From the NCBI RefSeq assembly GCF_022829285.1, contig NZ_JAKSYI010000060.1, positions 124,001 to 188,000 of the forward strand: a DNA stretch of 64,000 nucleotides, read 5' to 3'. Position 1 is the stretch's first letter; each line of letters opens with the position of its first letter. A model generated the notes under the pieces. The model was given only the letters and a program-made list of their open reading frames with translations, was not told the DNA's origin and did no database searches. Positions 18,019 to 27,087 of this stretch are shown here, piece after piece. This DNA is from Methylobacterium sp. J-078 (GTDB lineage: Bacteria; Pseudomonadota; Alphaproteobacteria; Rhizobiales; Beijerinckiaceae). A program made the position numbers and the translations under genes.

Positions 18019-18150
18019 CGCGCGCGCCGTCCCGCGCGGCGGGGGATCGCGGGTGACCGGCATGCCCTGAGCAGCCGGTCGCCCGACTTGGCGGCCCGGC
18101 CGTTCGTCGCCATCATCGCCCGATCCTTCGATGCGCGAGACCCCGATCCG

Positions 18151-19770
18151 ATGAAGCCGTTCGACTGGACCACCGGCTACCCCACCGTGCGGATGCCGAT
18201 CTTCGGCCGCAACATGGTCTCGACCTCGCACGCGCTCGCCGCGCAAGCCGGCATCCGCATGCTCTGGCAGGGCGGCAACGCGGTGGACGCCGCCATCGCC
18301 ACGGCGGCGGCCAAGACCATCACCGAGCCCTGCAGCAACGGGCTGGGCTCGGACGCCTTCTGCATCCTGTGGGACGGCCGGCAGCTGCACGGGCTCAACG
18401 CCTCGGGCGGGGCGCCGGCGGCTTGGACCCCCGACTACTTCACCCGAAAATACGGTGCGGCCGAGCGGCCGCCGATGCGGGGCTGGGATTCCGTCACGGT
18501 GCCGGGCGCCGTCGCCGCCTGGGTCACTTTGAGCGAGCGCTTCGGCAAGCTGCCCTTCGCGGATCTCCTGCAGCCTGCCATCGCGATTGCCGAGCGCGGC
18601 TACCTCGCGCCGGTGGTGGTGCAGCAGAAATGGGCCGCCGCCGCCAAGGTCGCCGACCTCGTGCGCCAGCCGGGCTTCGCCGAGACCTTCCTGCCCCACG
18701 GGCGCGCTCCGCACGTGGGCGAGCGCGTGACCCTGCCGGGCATCGCCCGCGCGTTGCGGGCCATCGCCGAGACGAAGGGGCGCGCCTTCTACGAGGGCGA
18801 GATCGCCGAGGCCATGGCCCGGCACGCCGCGGCGCATGGCGGCGCCATGACGGTGGCGGACCTCTCTGCCTTCCGGCCCGAATGGGTGACGCCGACCGCC
18901 AAGGATTACCGGGGCTACACGCTCCACGAGATCCCGCCGAACGGACAGGGCATCGCCGCCCAGATCGCCCTCGGCATCCTCGAATCCTTCGACCTCGCGG
19001 GCCTGGCCCCGGACGGGCCGGAAGCGCAGCACCTCCAGATCGAGGCGATGAAGCTCGCCTTCGCCGACACCTACCGCTACGTCGCCGACGCCCGCAGCAT
19101 GGCGGTGACCCCGGAGGCGATGCTCGACCCAGGCTATCTCGCATCGCGCGCGAAGCTGATCGACCCGCGCCGGGCTCAAGTGTTCGGCGCCGGCAACCCG
19201 GTCCGGGGCGGCACGATCTACCTCACGACCGCCGATGAATCCGGCATGATGGTGAGCTTCATCCAGTCGAACTTCATGGGCTTCGGCTCCGGCGTGGTCG
19301 TGCCCGAATGGGGCCTGTCCCTGCAGAACCGCGGCTACGGTTTCGTGCTGGATGCGGCGAGCCCCAACGTTGTGGCGCCGGGCAAGCGGCCCTTTCACAC
19401 CATCATCCCAGGCTTTCTCACGAAAGACGGCGCGCCCGTGATGAGCTTCGGCGTGATGGGCGGCAACATGCAGCCGCAAGGCCACGTGCAGACCCTGGTG
19501 CGGATGATCGACCACGGCCAGAACCCGCAGGCCGCCTGCGACGCGCCGCGTTGGCGCTTCAACGCCGGCCTGGAGATCAACGCGGAAGCCGCGATGCCGG
19601 CCGCGACCCTGCAGGGGCTGGTGGAGCGCGGCCACCGCGTCGACGTGATCGAGGACAGCTACCAGGATTTCGGCGCCGGCCAGTTCATCTGGCGCATGGG
19701 CGACCCCGGCACCGAGGGCTATGTCGGCGCCAGCGATCCGCGGCGCGACGGGCAGGTCTCGGTCTGGTGA
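18151..19770 (+). CDS. Gamma-glutamyltransferase family protein (paralogue 1)
   Basis: A 539-residue Ntn-hydrolase of the gamma-glutamyltransferase family. These enzymes hydrolyse or transfer the gamma-glutamyl group of glutathione and related peptides after autocleavage. 'GGNAVDAAIATAAAKTITEP' and 'PNGQGIAAQIALGIL' are conserved large-subunit motifs. The expected cleavage site is 'RGGTIYLTTADESG', keeping the catalytic Thr but with Ile-Tyr where most GGTs have Thr-His. 'MGFGSGVVVPEWG' and 'GKRPFHTIIPGF' belong to the small subunit. No signal peptide is seen, so a cytoplasmic location is possible. It opens the gene run leading to the peptide ABC transporter; a 136-base gap precedes the binding-protein gene. 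Confidence 0.88.
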   Translation: MKPFDWTTGYPTVRMPIFGRNMVSTSHALAAQAGIRMLWQGGNAVDAAIATAAAKTITEPCSNGLGSDAFCILWDGRQLHGLNASGGAPAAWTPDYFTRKYGAAERPPMRGWDSVTVPGAVAAWVTLSERFGKLPFADLLQPAIAIAERGYLAPVVVQQKWAAAAKVADLVRQPGFAETFLPHGRAPHVGERVTLPGIARALRAIAETKGRAFYEGEIAEAMARHAAAHGGAMTVADLSAFRPEWVTPTAKDYRGYTLHEIPPNGQGIAAQIALGILESFDLAGLAPDGPEAQHLQIEAMKLAFADTYRYVADARSMAVTPEAMLDPGYLASRAKLIDPRRAQVFGAGNPVRGGTIYLTTADESGMMVSFIQSNFMGFGSGVVVPEWGLSLQNRGYGFVLDAASPNVVAPGKRPFHTIIPGFLTKDGAPVMSFGVMGGNMQPQGHVQTLVRMIDHGQNPQAACDAPRWRFNAGLEINAEAAMPAATLQGLVERGHRVDVIEDSYQDFGAGQFIWRMGDPGTEGYVGASDPRRDGQVSVW

Positions 19771-19906
19771 TGCCGGGTCGTTGCAAAGCGGCCCGCTGGC
19801 ACAGATAATGTATACACTTTTGGACGTGCCGACCGGATCGACCCTGCCGCGCGTCCCGCGCGGACGAACGCCGATCCCGAACGGTCCCTGACCCGAAGGA
19901 CACTGG

Positions 19907-21412
19907 ATGCTGCGTCTGTTCGCTGCCTGCCTCGCCGTGGGCGCTGTCTCGCTGTCACCCGCTCTCACACGCTCGGCGCAGGCCCAGACCCTGCGCTTCG
20001 GCCTGATGGAGGACCCGGACGCCCTCGACCCGACGCTGGCGCGCACCTTCACCAGCCGCATGGTCTTCGCCGCGATGTGCGACAAGCTCGTGGATATCGG
20101 CCCCGACCTGAAGCCGGTGCCGCAGCTCGCCACCAGCTGGAACCTGTCGGAGGACCAGAAGGCGCTCACCATGACCCTGCGGCCGGGCGTGCTGTTCCAT
20201 GACGGCGAGAAGCTCGACGCGGCGGCGGCCAAGTACAGCATCGAGCGCCACCTGAAGCTCCCCGGCTCGCAACGGCGCGGCGAGATCGCGCCGATCGACC
20301 GGGTCGAGGTCGTCGACGACCTGACCTTCAAAATCTTTCTCAAGACGCCGTTCGCGCCCCTCATGGCGCAATTCACCGACCGGGCCGGGATGATGGTCTC
20401 GCCCAAGGCAGCCGAGCGGCTGGGCGACAAGTTCTCCACCGCCCCCGTCTGCGCCGGGCCGTTCCGGTTCGTCGAGCGGGTGCCGCAGGACCGGATCGTG
20501 GTCGAGCGCTTCGACGATTACTGGAACAAGGACCAGATCCACCTCAAGCGCATCGAGTTCCGGCCGATCCCCGACGGCACCGTGCGTTTGACCAACCTGC
20601 GCGCCGGCCAGCTCGAACTCCTGGAGCGCCTGACCCCCACCGACCTGCCGCAGGTGACCCGGGACCCGAAGCTCAAGGTCGGTTCGACCATCGAGCTCGG
20701 CTTCCAGTCCATCGTCTTCAACCCGAACAGGGCCGGCTCGGCCGTGGCCGACCCACGCGTGCGCGCCGCCTTCGATCTCGCCATCGACCGCAACGCCCTG
20801 AACCAGGTGGTGTTCAGCGGCGAGTTCCTGCCCGGCAACCAGTGGGTTTCCCCGAAGCACCCGGCCTATGTGAAGGACTATCCCCTCCCGAAGCGGGACG
20901 TCGCCAAGGCCAAGGCCCTGCTGGCCGAGGCCGGCGTGCCGAAACCGTCCGTCACCCTCACGGTCTACGCCAACAACGAGGCGCCCCAGGTGGGCCAGGT
21001 CATCCAGGCGATGACCCGCGAGGCCGGCTTCGACGTGAAGCTCCAGGCCACCGACTTCACCACCGCGCTCGACGCCGCCGACAAGGGCAACTTCGACGCC
21101 TATCTCTACTCCTGGAGCGGACGGCCCGACCCGGACGGCAACACCTTCAGCTTCCTGGCCTGCAAGACGCCCCTGAACTACGCCCGCTACTGCAACGCTG
21201 AGGCGGATGCGGCGCTCGCCGCCGAGCGCGCCACGGTCGACCCCGCCCAGCGGGCGCAAGCCTGGAAGCAACTGGCCGATCGGGTGATGGCCGACCGGCC
21301 GCTGATCTACCTGTTCCACCGCAAGCTGTTCTGGGCCTACAGCACCAAGCTTTCCGGCTTCACGCCCTATCCCGACGGCCTCGTGCGTTTCACCGGCCTC
21401 ACGCTGAACTGA
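19907..21412 (+). CDS. Peptide ABC transporter substrate-binding protein (SBP_bac_5, DppA/GsiB-like)
   Basis: A 501-residue periplasmic binding protein. It has a Sec signal peptide (residues 1-26, ending 'RSAQAQ'), then 'LRFGLMEDPDALDPTLART', the usual start of family 5 solute-binding proteins. Typical internal motifs are 'GVLFHDGEKLDAAAAKYSIE' and 'DPRVRAAFDLAIDRNALNQV'. It would capture oligopeptides or glutathione for the two permeases and two ATPases that follow. A GGAC-type binding site precedes the ATG. The flanking gamma-glutamyltransferases suggest a gamma-glutamyl ligand (inference). Confidence 0.93.
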   Translation: MLRLFAACLAVGAVSLSPALTRSAQAQTLRFGLMEDPDALDPTLARTFTSRMVFAAMCDKLVDIGPDLKPVPQLATSWNLSEDQKALTMTLRPGVLFHDGEKLDAAAAKYSIERHLKLPGSQRRGEIAPIDRVEVVDDLTFKIFLKTPFAPLMAQFTDRAGMMVSPKAAERLGDKFSTAPVCAGPFRFVERVPQDRIVVERFDDYWNKDQIHLKRIEFRPIPDGTVRLTNLRAGQLELLERLTPTDLPQVTRDPKLKVGSTIELGFQSIVFNPNRAGSAVADPRVRAAFDLAIDRNALNQVVFSGEFLPGNQWVSPKHPAYVKDYPLPKRDVAKAKALLAEAGVPKPSVTLTVYANNEAPQVGQVIQAMTREAGFDVKLQATDFTTALDAADKGNFDAYLYSWSGRPDPDGNTFSFLACKTPLNYARYCNAEADAALAAERATVDPAQRAQAWKQLADRVMADRPLIYLFHRKLFWAYSTKLSGFTPYPDGLVRFTGLTLN

Positions 21413-21428
21413 GGCGGGAGCCCGGCCG

Positions 21429-22373
21429 ATGCTGCGCTTCCTTGTCCAGCGCCTGGCGCTCGCGATCCCCACCCTGGTGATCGCCTCGATGATCATCTTC
21501 ACCCTGCAGCAATTGCTGCCGGGCGACACCGCGACCGCACTGTCGGGCGAGGAGCGCGACCCCGAGGTCATCGCCTTCATCCGGCAGAAGTACCACCTCG
21601 ATCAGCCCCTGCCCGTGCGCTACGCCCTCTGGGCCGGCGGTGTGCTCCAGGGCGATCTCGGCGAGTCGATCCGTCTCCAGAAGCCGGTCATCGACCTCGT
21701 GATCGAGAAGCTTCCGGTCACCCTTGAGCTCGCCTGTCTTGCCATGCTGGTGGCCCTCGTCATCGGTGTGCCGATGGGCATCCTCTCGGCGGTGAAGCGC
21801 GGCACCGCCGCGGACACGATCGCCAACGGCATCGCCCTCTGGGGCCTGTCGGTGCCGAACTTCTGGCTCGGCATCCTGATGATCCTGCTGTTCTCGGTCC
21901 AGCTCGGCTGGTTGCCCGCTTCCGGCTACGTCTCGCCCTTCGAGAGCCTGTCCGAGAACCTGCGCTCCATGGCGATGCCGGCCTTCGTGCTCGGCAACGC
22001 CATCGCGGCGGTGATGATGCGCCACACCCGCGCGGCGATGCTGGGCGTGCTCGGCTCGGACTACGTCCGCACCGCCTGGGCCAAGGGCGTCTCGCCCTTG
22101 CGGCTCATCCTGCGCCATGCGCTCCCCAACGCCGCGATTCCCATCATCACCCTGGGCGCCCTCGAATTCGGGCAGCTCCTGTCGGGTGCGGTGCTGACCG
22201 AGCAGGTCTTCTCGGTGCCGGGCTTCGGCAAGCTCATGGTCGATGCCGTGTTCAACCGCGACTACGCCACCGTGCAGGGCGTCGTGATCTGCACCGCCAC
22301 CACCTACGTCCTCCTCAACCTCGCGGCCGACCTCCTCGCGGCCTTCGTCAACCCGAAGCTGAGGCGCGCGTGA
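21429..22373 (+). CDS. Peptide ABC transporter permease (DppB/GsiC-like)
   Basis: A 314-residue integral membrane protein with six predicted helices. It starts 'MLRFLVQRLALAIPTLVIAS', the canonical DppB N-terminus. The EAA loop that contacts the ATPases is 'YVRTAWAKGVSPLRLILRHA', and 'LSGAVLTEQVFSVPGFGKL' is the family's signature. It starts 16 bases after the binding-protein gene. A palindromic repeat lies between it and the next permease gene. Confidence 0.93.
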   Translation: MLRFLVQRLALAIPTLVIASMIIFTLQQLLPGDTATALSGEERDPEVIAFIRQKYHLDQPLPVRYALWAGGVLQGDLGESIRLQKPVIDLVIEKLPVTLELACLAMLVALVIGVPMGILSAVKRGTAADTIANGIALWGLSVPNFWLGILMILLFSVQLGWLPASGYVSPFESLSENLRSMAMPAFVLGNAIAAVMMRHTRAAMLGVLGSDYVRTAWAKGVSPLRLILRHALPNAAIPIITLGALEFGQLLSGAVLTEQVFSVPGFGKLMVDAVFNRDYATVQGVVICTATTYVLLNLAADLLAAFVNPKLRRA

Positions 22374-22419
22374 GGATGAGCGAACCCTGGGCACAGGCCT
22401 CGTCCGAGGATTGTGCGCC

Positions 22420-22534
22420 TCTCCTCCCCCTTGCGGGGAGGAGTTGGAGGTGGGGGTGGCTCCGCCAGCCTCCGCAGCCTGAGGGTCGCCCAACCACCCT
22501 CACCCTCGATCCCTCCCCGCAAGGGGGAGGGAAG
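22420..22534. repeat. Palindromic intergenic repeat, copy A
   Basis: An element of about 115 bases between two permease genes. Each end forms a short GC-rich hairpin (CCTCCCC..TTGC..GGGGAGG at 22423-22441, and the matching CCTCCCCGCAAGGGGGAGG at 22512-22530). The two ends are also complementary to each other over about 38 bases, so the whole can fold into one long structure. Its reverse complement closely matches copy B at 52196-52309 at both ends, while the middle differs. This is a REP/MITE-like repeat, non-coding. Confidence 0.85.
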
Positions 22535-22578
22535 CGCGCCCTTTTCGGGGATGACATGATCAACGGAAACGGCCCCCG

Positions 22579-23487
22579 ATGACCAAGGCCGCCATCGCCC
22601 CGGCCGGCGTCGCCCTGCCGGCCGCCGAGCCCGTCCCCCGCGCCGAGCCGGGCCCGATCCGCGAATTCTGGACCCGCCTGAAAGCGCGGCGCAGCGCCAT
22701 GCTCGGCCTCGTCATCGTGGTGGCGCTGATCCTGATGGCGGTCTTCGCCGACTGGATCGCGCCCTACGATCCCATCGCCACGGACTGGGGCGCGATCCGG
22801 ACCGCGCCGAGCTGGGCGCACCCGTTCGGCACCGACGAGGTCGGGCACGACGTGCTCGCGCGCATCGTCTTCGGCGCCCGCGCCTCGCTGGGGGCGGGCC
22901 TGACCTCGGTCGCCCTCGCGGTGGCGCTGGGCCTGCCGTTCGGACTCATCGCCGGCTACGCGGGCGGCGTGGTCGACATGGTGATCATGCGCCTGACCGA
23001 CGCGCTGCTGGCGATCCCGTTCCTCATCCTCGCCATCGCGCTCGCGGCCTTCCTCGGGCCGAGTCTCACCAACGCCATGGTGGCGATCGGCCTCTCGGCG
23101 ACCTCGACCTTCGTGCGCCTGACCCGGGCGCAGGTGCAGGCGGTGGCGGCGGAGGAGTTCGTGGAGGCGGCGCGTGCCGTCGGCAATCCGCCCTGGCGCA
23201 TCGCGATCCACCACATCGTGCCCAACATCGTGCCGGCGATCCTGGTCCAGGCGACGCTCACGATCGCGGCCGCGATCATCGCCGAGGCCAGCCTGTCCTT
23301 CCTGGGCCTCGGGCAGCAGCCGCCCGAACCCTCCTGGGGCTCGATGCTCAACGTCGCCAAGAACTTCCTCGAGCAGGCGCCCTGGATGGCGATCTGGCCC
23401 GGCGCCTCGATCTTCCTCGCGGTGCTGGCCTTCAACCTCCTGGGCGACGGCCTACGCGACGCCCTCGACCCCCGGCAGAGGACCTGA
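22579..23487 (+). CDS. Peptide ABC transporter permease (DppC/GsiD-like)
   Basis: A 302-residue inner-membrane permease. An N-terminal cytoplasmic tail precedes 'FWTRLKARRSAMLGLVIVVA', the conserved entry into the first helix. It carries the 'PFGTDEVGHDVLARIVFGAR' motif, the EAA loop 'FVEAARAVGNPPWRIAIHHI', and the 'AEASLSFLGLGQQPPEPSWG' signature. It pairs with the DppB-like permease to form the channel. It is separated from that gene by the palindromic repeat but otherwise continues the operon, with the ATPase gene starting 3 bases after its stop. Confidence 0.93.
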   Translation: MTKAAIAPAGVALPAAEPVPRAEPGPIREFWTRLKARRSAMLGLVIVVALILMAVFADWIAPYDPIATDWGAIRTAPSWAHPFGTDEVGHDVLARIVFGARASLGAGLTSVALAVALGLPFGLIAGYAGGVVDMVIMRLTDALLAIPFLILAIALAAFLGPSLTNAMVAIGLSATSTFVRLTRAQVQAVAAEEFVEAARAVGNPPWRIAIHHIVPNIVPAILVQATLTIAAAIIAEASLSFLGLGQQPPEPSWGSMLNVAKNFLEQAPWMAIWPGASIFLAVLAFNLLGDGLRDALDPRQRT

Positions 23488-23489
23488 CG

Positions 23490-24518
23490 ATGGCGCAGGC
23501 GAGACAGACCCTGCTCGACGTCCGCGATCTTGCCGTCGCCTTCGACAGCGAGGGCGGCGCGGTCCACGCGGTCAACGGCGTGTCCTACACGCTCGCCGAG
23601 GGCGAGACCCTCGGCATCGTGGGCGAATCCGGGTCGGGCAAGAGCGTGCACGTGCTGGCGATGCTGGGGCTGATCCCGCGTCCGCCCGGCCGCATCACCG
23701 GCGGGCAAGTGCTGTTCGAGGGCCGCGACCTCCTCGGCCTGCCGGAGCGGGACCTGCGCAAGGTCCGGGGCGGGCAGATCGGCTTCGTGTTCCAGGATCC
23801 GATGAGCTCGCTCAACCCCGGCATGACGGTGGCCGCGCAGATCATCGAGCCCCTGCGCATCCATCTCGGCCTCGACGGACGCGCGGCCCGCGCCCGCGCC
23901 AAGGACCTCCTCGACCTCGTGCGCATTCCGAACGCGGGTGCGCGCCTCGACCAGTATCCGCACGAGTTCTCCGGCGGCCAGCGCCAGCGGGTGATGATCG
24001 CCATCGGCCTGTCCTGCCGCCCGAAGCTCCTCATCGCGGACGAGGCGACGACAGCCCTCGACGTCACCGTGCAGGCCGAGATCATCGCGCTGGTGCAGGA
24101 GTTGAAGCGCGAGATCGGCATGGCGATCGTCTGGATCACCCACGATCTCGGGGTGGTGGCGGGCATCGCCGACACCGTGCAGGTCATGTATGCCGGCCGC
24201 ATTCTCGAGCGCGGCCCCGTGGACGACATCTTTCGCGATCCACGCAGTGCCTACACGCTCGGCCTGCTGCGCTCGCTGCCCGACCTCAGCCGGGGCCGGG
24301 CCGGGCGCCGGCGCCTGCACCAGATCGAGGGCGCCCCCCCCGACATGCGCCATCCGCCGGCGGGCGACCCCTTCGCGGCGCGCAATGTCTACGCGACCCC
24401 GCGCTGCCTGACCGAGGCGCCGCCCCTGGCGCAGGCCCCCGGGGCCGCGCCGGGCCATCTCGTGGCCGCCTGGTACGACCTGCCTGCGCGGCTCGCCGCC
24501 GAGGAGGCCGCGCGATGA
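23490..24518 (+). CDS. Peptide ABC transporter ATP-binding protein (DppD/OppD-like)
   Basis: A 342-residue ATPase. Walker A is 'GESGSGKS' near residues 44-51, the Q-loop is 'FVFQDPMSSLNPGMTV', the signature is 'FSGGQRQRVMIAIGL', and Walker B is 'LLIADEATTALDVTVQ'. The C-terminal oligopeptide-transporter extension has 'RDPRSAYTLGLLRSLPDL', then Cys-containing sequence ('ATPRCLTEAPP') usual for this family. The gene starts 3 bases after the permease, and its stop overlaps the next start as ATGA. Confidence 0.93.
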   Translation: MAQARQTLLDVRDLAVAFDSEGGAVHAVNGVSYTLAEGETLGIVGESGSGKSVHVLAMLGLIPRPPGRITGGQVLFEGRDLLGLPERDLRKVRGGQIGFVFQDPMSSLNPGMTVAAQIIEPLRIHLGLDGRAARARAKDLLDLVRIPNAGARLDQYPHEFSGGQRQRVMIAIGLSCRPKLLIADEATTALDVTVQAEIIALVQELKREIGMAIVWITHDLGVVAGIADTVQVMYAGRILERGPVDDIFRDPRSAYTLGLLRSLPDLSRGRAGRRRLHQIEGAPPDMRHPPAGDPFAARNVYATPRCLTEAPPLAQAPGAAPGHLVAAWYDLPARLAAEEAAR

Positions 24519-25444
24519 GGCCCGAACCCGCCGACCGCTATCCGCTGCTCTCGGTGCGGAATCTCAGCAAGCACTATCCCTTACGCAGCTGGTGGGGCGG
24601 CAAGGGCTCGGTGTTCCGGGCGGTGCAGGATGTCAGCTTCGACATCCGGCCGGGCGAGACCCTGGGGCTGGTCGGCGAATCCGGCTCGGGCAAGTCCACC
24701 ATCGGCCGCGCCGTCACCATGCTGAACCCGCCCAGCGCCGGCACCGTCGCCTTCGAGGGCACGGATCTCGCCAAGCTCTCCGCAGGGGAGATGCGCCGGA
24801 TGCGCGCCCGCATCCAGATGGTGTTCCAGGACCCCTACGCCGCCCTCAACCCGCGCATGAGCATCGGCGACTACGTGGCCGAGCCCTTCCGGCTTCATCG
24901 GCCCGGCATGGTGCGGGCGGAGCGGCGCGACGAGGTCGAGGGCCTGCTCGCCCGGGTCGGGCTCGATCCGCGCTTCGCCCGGCGCTACCCGCACCAGTTC
25001 TCCGGCGGCCAGCGCCAGCGCATCTGCATCGCCCGCGCCATCGCGCTGAAGCCGAGTTTCATAGTCGCCGACGAGCCCATCGCGGCGCTGGACGTCTCGA
25101 TCCAGGCCCAGGTCGTGAACCTGCTGCAGGACCTCCAGGACGAGCTCGGCATCTCGTACCTGTTCATTTCCCACGACCTGCGCATGGTGCGCTACCTCTG
25201 CCAGCGCGTCGCCGTGCTCTGGCACGGCCGCGTGGTCGAGCTCGCCGAGGCGGACGCCCTCTACGAGGACCCGCGCCACCCCTACACCCGGCGCCTCCTC
25301 GGCGCGGTGCCGGTGCCGAACCCGGTGGAGGAGCGCGCCCGTCTGCGCGCCGCCTCCCTCCTGCCCCCCGCCGACTCGGACGCCATCGGCGGTCTGGTCG
25401 AGGTCGCCCCCGGCCATTGGGTCGCCGACACCCGCTATTCCTGA
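24515..25444 (+). CDS. Peptide ABC transporter ATP-binding protein (DppF/OppF-like)
   Basis: A 309-residue ATPase. Walker A is 'GESGSGKSTIGRAV', the Q-loop is 'MVFQDPYAALNPRMSIGDYV', the signature is 'FSGGQRQRICIARAI', and Walker B is 'FIVADEPIAALDVSIQAQVV'. The C-terminal extension 'YEDPRHPYTRRLLGAVPVP' is typical of DppF/OppF. It is translationally coupled to the first ATPase (ATGA overlap). The two ATPases would form the heterodimeric motor of the importer. Confidence 0.93.
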   Translation: MRPEPADRYPLLSVRNLSKHYPLRSWWGGKGSVFRAVQDVSFDIRPGETLGLVGESGSGKSTIGRAVTMLNPPSAGTVAFEGTDLAKLSAGEMRRMRARIQMVFQDPYAALNPRMSIGDYVAEPFRLHRPGMVRAERRDEVEGLLARVGLDPRFARRYPHQFSGGQRQRICIARAIALKPSFIVADEPIAALDVSIQAQVVNLLQDLQDELGISYLFISHDLRMVRYLCQRVAVLWHGRVVELAEADALYEDPRHPYTRRLLGAVPVPNPVEERARLRAASLLPPADSDAIGGLVEVAPGHWVADTRYS

Positions 25445-25464
25445 CCCTTCGAGGACCCGACACC

Positions 25465-27042
25465 GTGAGAGATTTCTCGAAACCGGGCCGCTCGCCCGTC
25501 TATGCCGCGAACGCCGCGGTCGCGACCTCGCATCCCCTCGCCTCGCTGGCGGCCATCGAAATCCTGAAGTCGGGCGGCAACGCCGTCGACGCGGCCATCG
25601 CGGCCGTGGCGGTGCAAGGCGTGGTCGAGCCGGCCATGACCGGCATCGGCGGCGACTGCTTCGCCCTCTACGCACCGAAGGGCGCCTCCGTCCCCATCAC
25701 CATGAACGGCTCCGGCCGCAGCCCGGCGGCCGCGCACGATTCCTGGTACGTCGCGAACGATGTGGCCATCGGGCCGACCTCGCCGCACGCCGTGACGGTG
25801 CCGGGCGCCGTCGCGGCCTGGGCGCGGCTGCTGGCCGACCACGGCACCCGCAGTCTCGGTGAGCTTCTCCAGCCCGCGATCCGCTATGCGGAGGAGGGCT
25901 ACGCGGTGCAGCCGCGCGTCGCCTACGACTGGGCGCGCAACCGCGACAAGCTCCGGGCCGATCCCGGCTCGGCCGCCGCCTACCTCGTCGACGGCGAGGC
26001 GCCGAAGGTTGGCACCACGATGCGCCACCCGAAGCTCGCCGCCACCCTGCGCCGCATCGCCGAGCACGGCGCACCCGGCTTCTACGAAGGCCCGGTGGCC
26101 GAGGACATGGTGCGCACCTTGCGCGAACGCGGCGGCCTGCACACGCTGGAGGACTTCGCGGCGGCCGCGCCCGAATACGTCACGCCGATCTCGACCCGCT
26201 ATCGCGGCTACGACGTCTACGAGTGCCCCCCGAGCGGCCAGGGCCTCGCCGCCCTGATGATGCTCAACGTGCTCTCGCAATACGATATCGGCGCGCTCTC
26301 CGAACTCGACCGGGTCCACCTCTTCGCCGAGGCCTGCAAGCAGGCCTACCACCACCGCGACGCGCTCTTCGCCGATCCGGTGGTGAATGCCGTGCCGGTC
26401 GAGCACCTCCTGTCCCAGGCCTGGCAGGCGCGGGCGCATGGGGCCATCGACATGGCCCGTGCGCAGGAGCCGGTGCTGTGGCCGGAGATCCGCCACACCG
26501 ACACGGTCTATCTCTGCGTGGTCGACCGCGACGGCAACGCGATCTCGCTGATCAACTCGATCTTCCAGGGCTTCGGCAGCGGCATCACGGCGCCGGAGAG
26601 CGGCGTGCTGCTGCACAATCGCGGCTTCTCGTTCCGGGTCGAGCCCGGCCACCCCAACACCATCGCGCCGTCCAAGCGCCCGATGCACACCATCATCCCC
26701 GGCATGCTGATGCGCGACGGCGCGGTGGTGGCGCCCTTCGGCGTGATGGGCGGGCACTACCAGGCCATGGGCCATGTCGAACTGCTCACCGGCATCATCG
26801 ACCGGGGCCTCGACGTGCAGGAAGCCCTCGATGCACCGCGCAGCTTCGCCTATGGCGGCGGCATCGAGCTGGAAGGCGGCTTCGAGCCCGGCCTCGCCGA
26901 GGGGCTGGCCGCGCGCGGCCACCTCACGGTGCCGGCCCCGGTCCCGATCGGCGGCGGCCAGATCATCTGGATCGACCCGGCCACCGGCATGCGCGCCGCC
27001 GGGTCCGATCCGCGCAAGGACGGCTGCGCCCTCGGCTACTGA
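25465..27042 (+). CDS. Gamma-glutamyltransferase family protein (paralogue 2)
   Basis: A 525-residue second gamma-glutamyltransferase, clearly divergent from the copy at 18151. 'LKSGGNAVDAAIAAVAVQGV' and 'PPSGQGLAALMMLNVL' are conserved. The autocleavage site is 'RHTDTVYLCVVDRDGN', where the catalytic Thr is followed by Val-Tyr, again differing from the usual Thr-His. 'KRPMHTIIPGMLMRDG' and 'GGGQIIWIDPATG' complete the small subunit. The GTG start at 25465 lies 20 bases after the ATPase gene. It probably processes peptides imported by the transporter; no signal peptide is seen. Confidence 0.88.
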   Translation: MRDFSKPGRSPVYAANAAVATSHPLASLAAIEILKSGGNAVDAAIAAVAVQGVVEPAMTGIGGDCFALYAPKGASVPITMNGSGRSPAAAHDSWYVANDVAIGPTSPHAVTVPGAVAAWARLLADHGTRSLGELLQPAIRYAEEGYAVQPRVAYDWARNRDKLRADPGSAAAYLVDGEAPKVGTTMRHPKLAATLRRIAEHGAPGFYEGPVAEDMVRTLRERGGLHTLEDFAAAAPEYVTPISTRYRGYDVYECPPSGQGLAALMMLNVLSQYDIGALSELDRVHLFAEACKQAYHHRDALFADPVVNAVPVEHLLSQAWQARAHGAIDMARAQEPVLWPEIRHTDTVYLCVVDRDGNAISLINSIFQGFGSGITAPESGVLLHNRGFSFRVEPGHPNTIAPSKRPMHTIIPGMLMRDGAVVAPFGVMGGHYQAMGHVELLTGIIDRGLDVQEALDAPRSFAYGGGIELEGGFEPGLAEGLAARGHLTVPAPVPIGGGQIIWIDPATGMRAAGSDPRKDGCALGY

Positions 27043-27087
27043 GCGGGGACGCGGCGCGACTCACGGAAGATTCAGTCCTTCGCCGCC

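Noticed and set aside
16876..20439. 1187-codon open frame on the minus strand across several genes
   Set aside because: Stop-free shadow of GC-rich coding on the plus strand; the translation is low complexity and has no domain, while the plus-strand genes have clear motifs.
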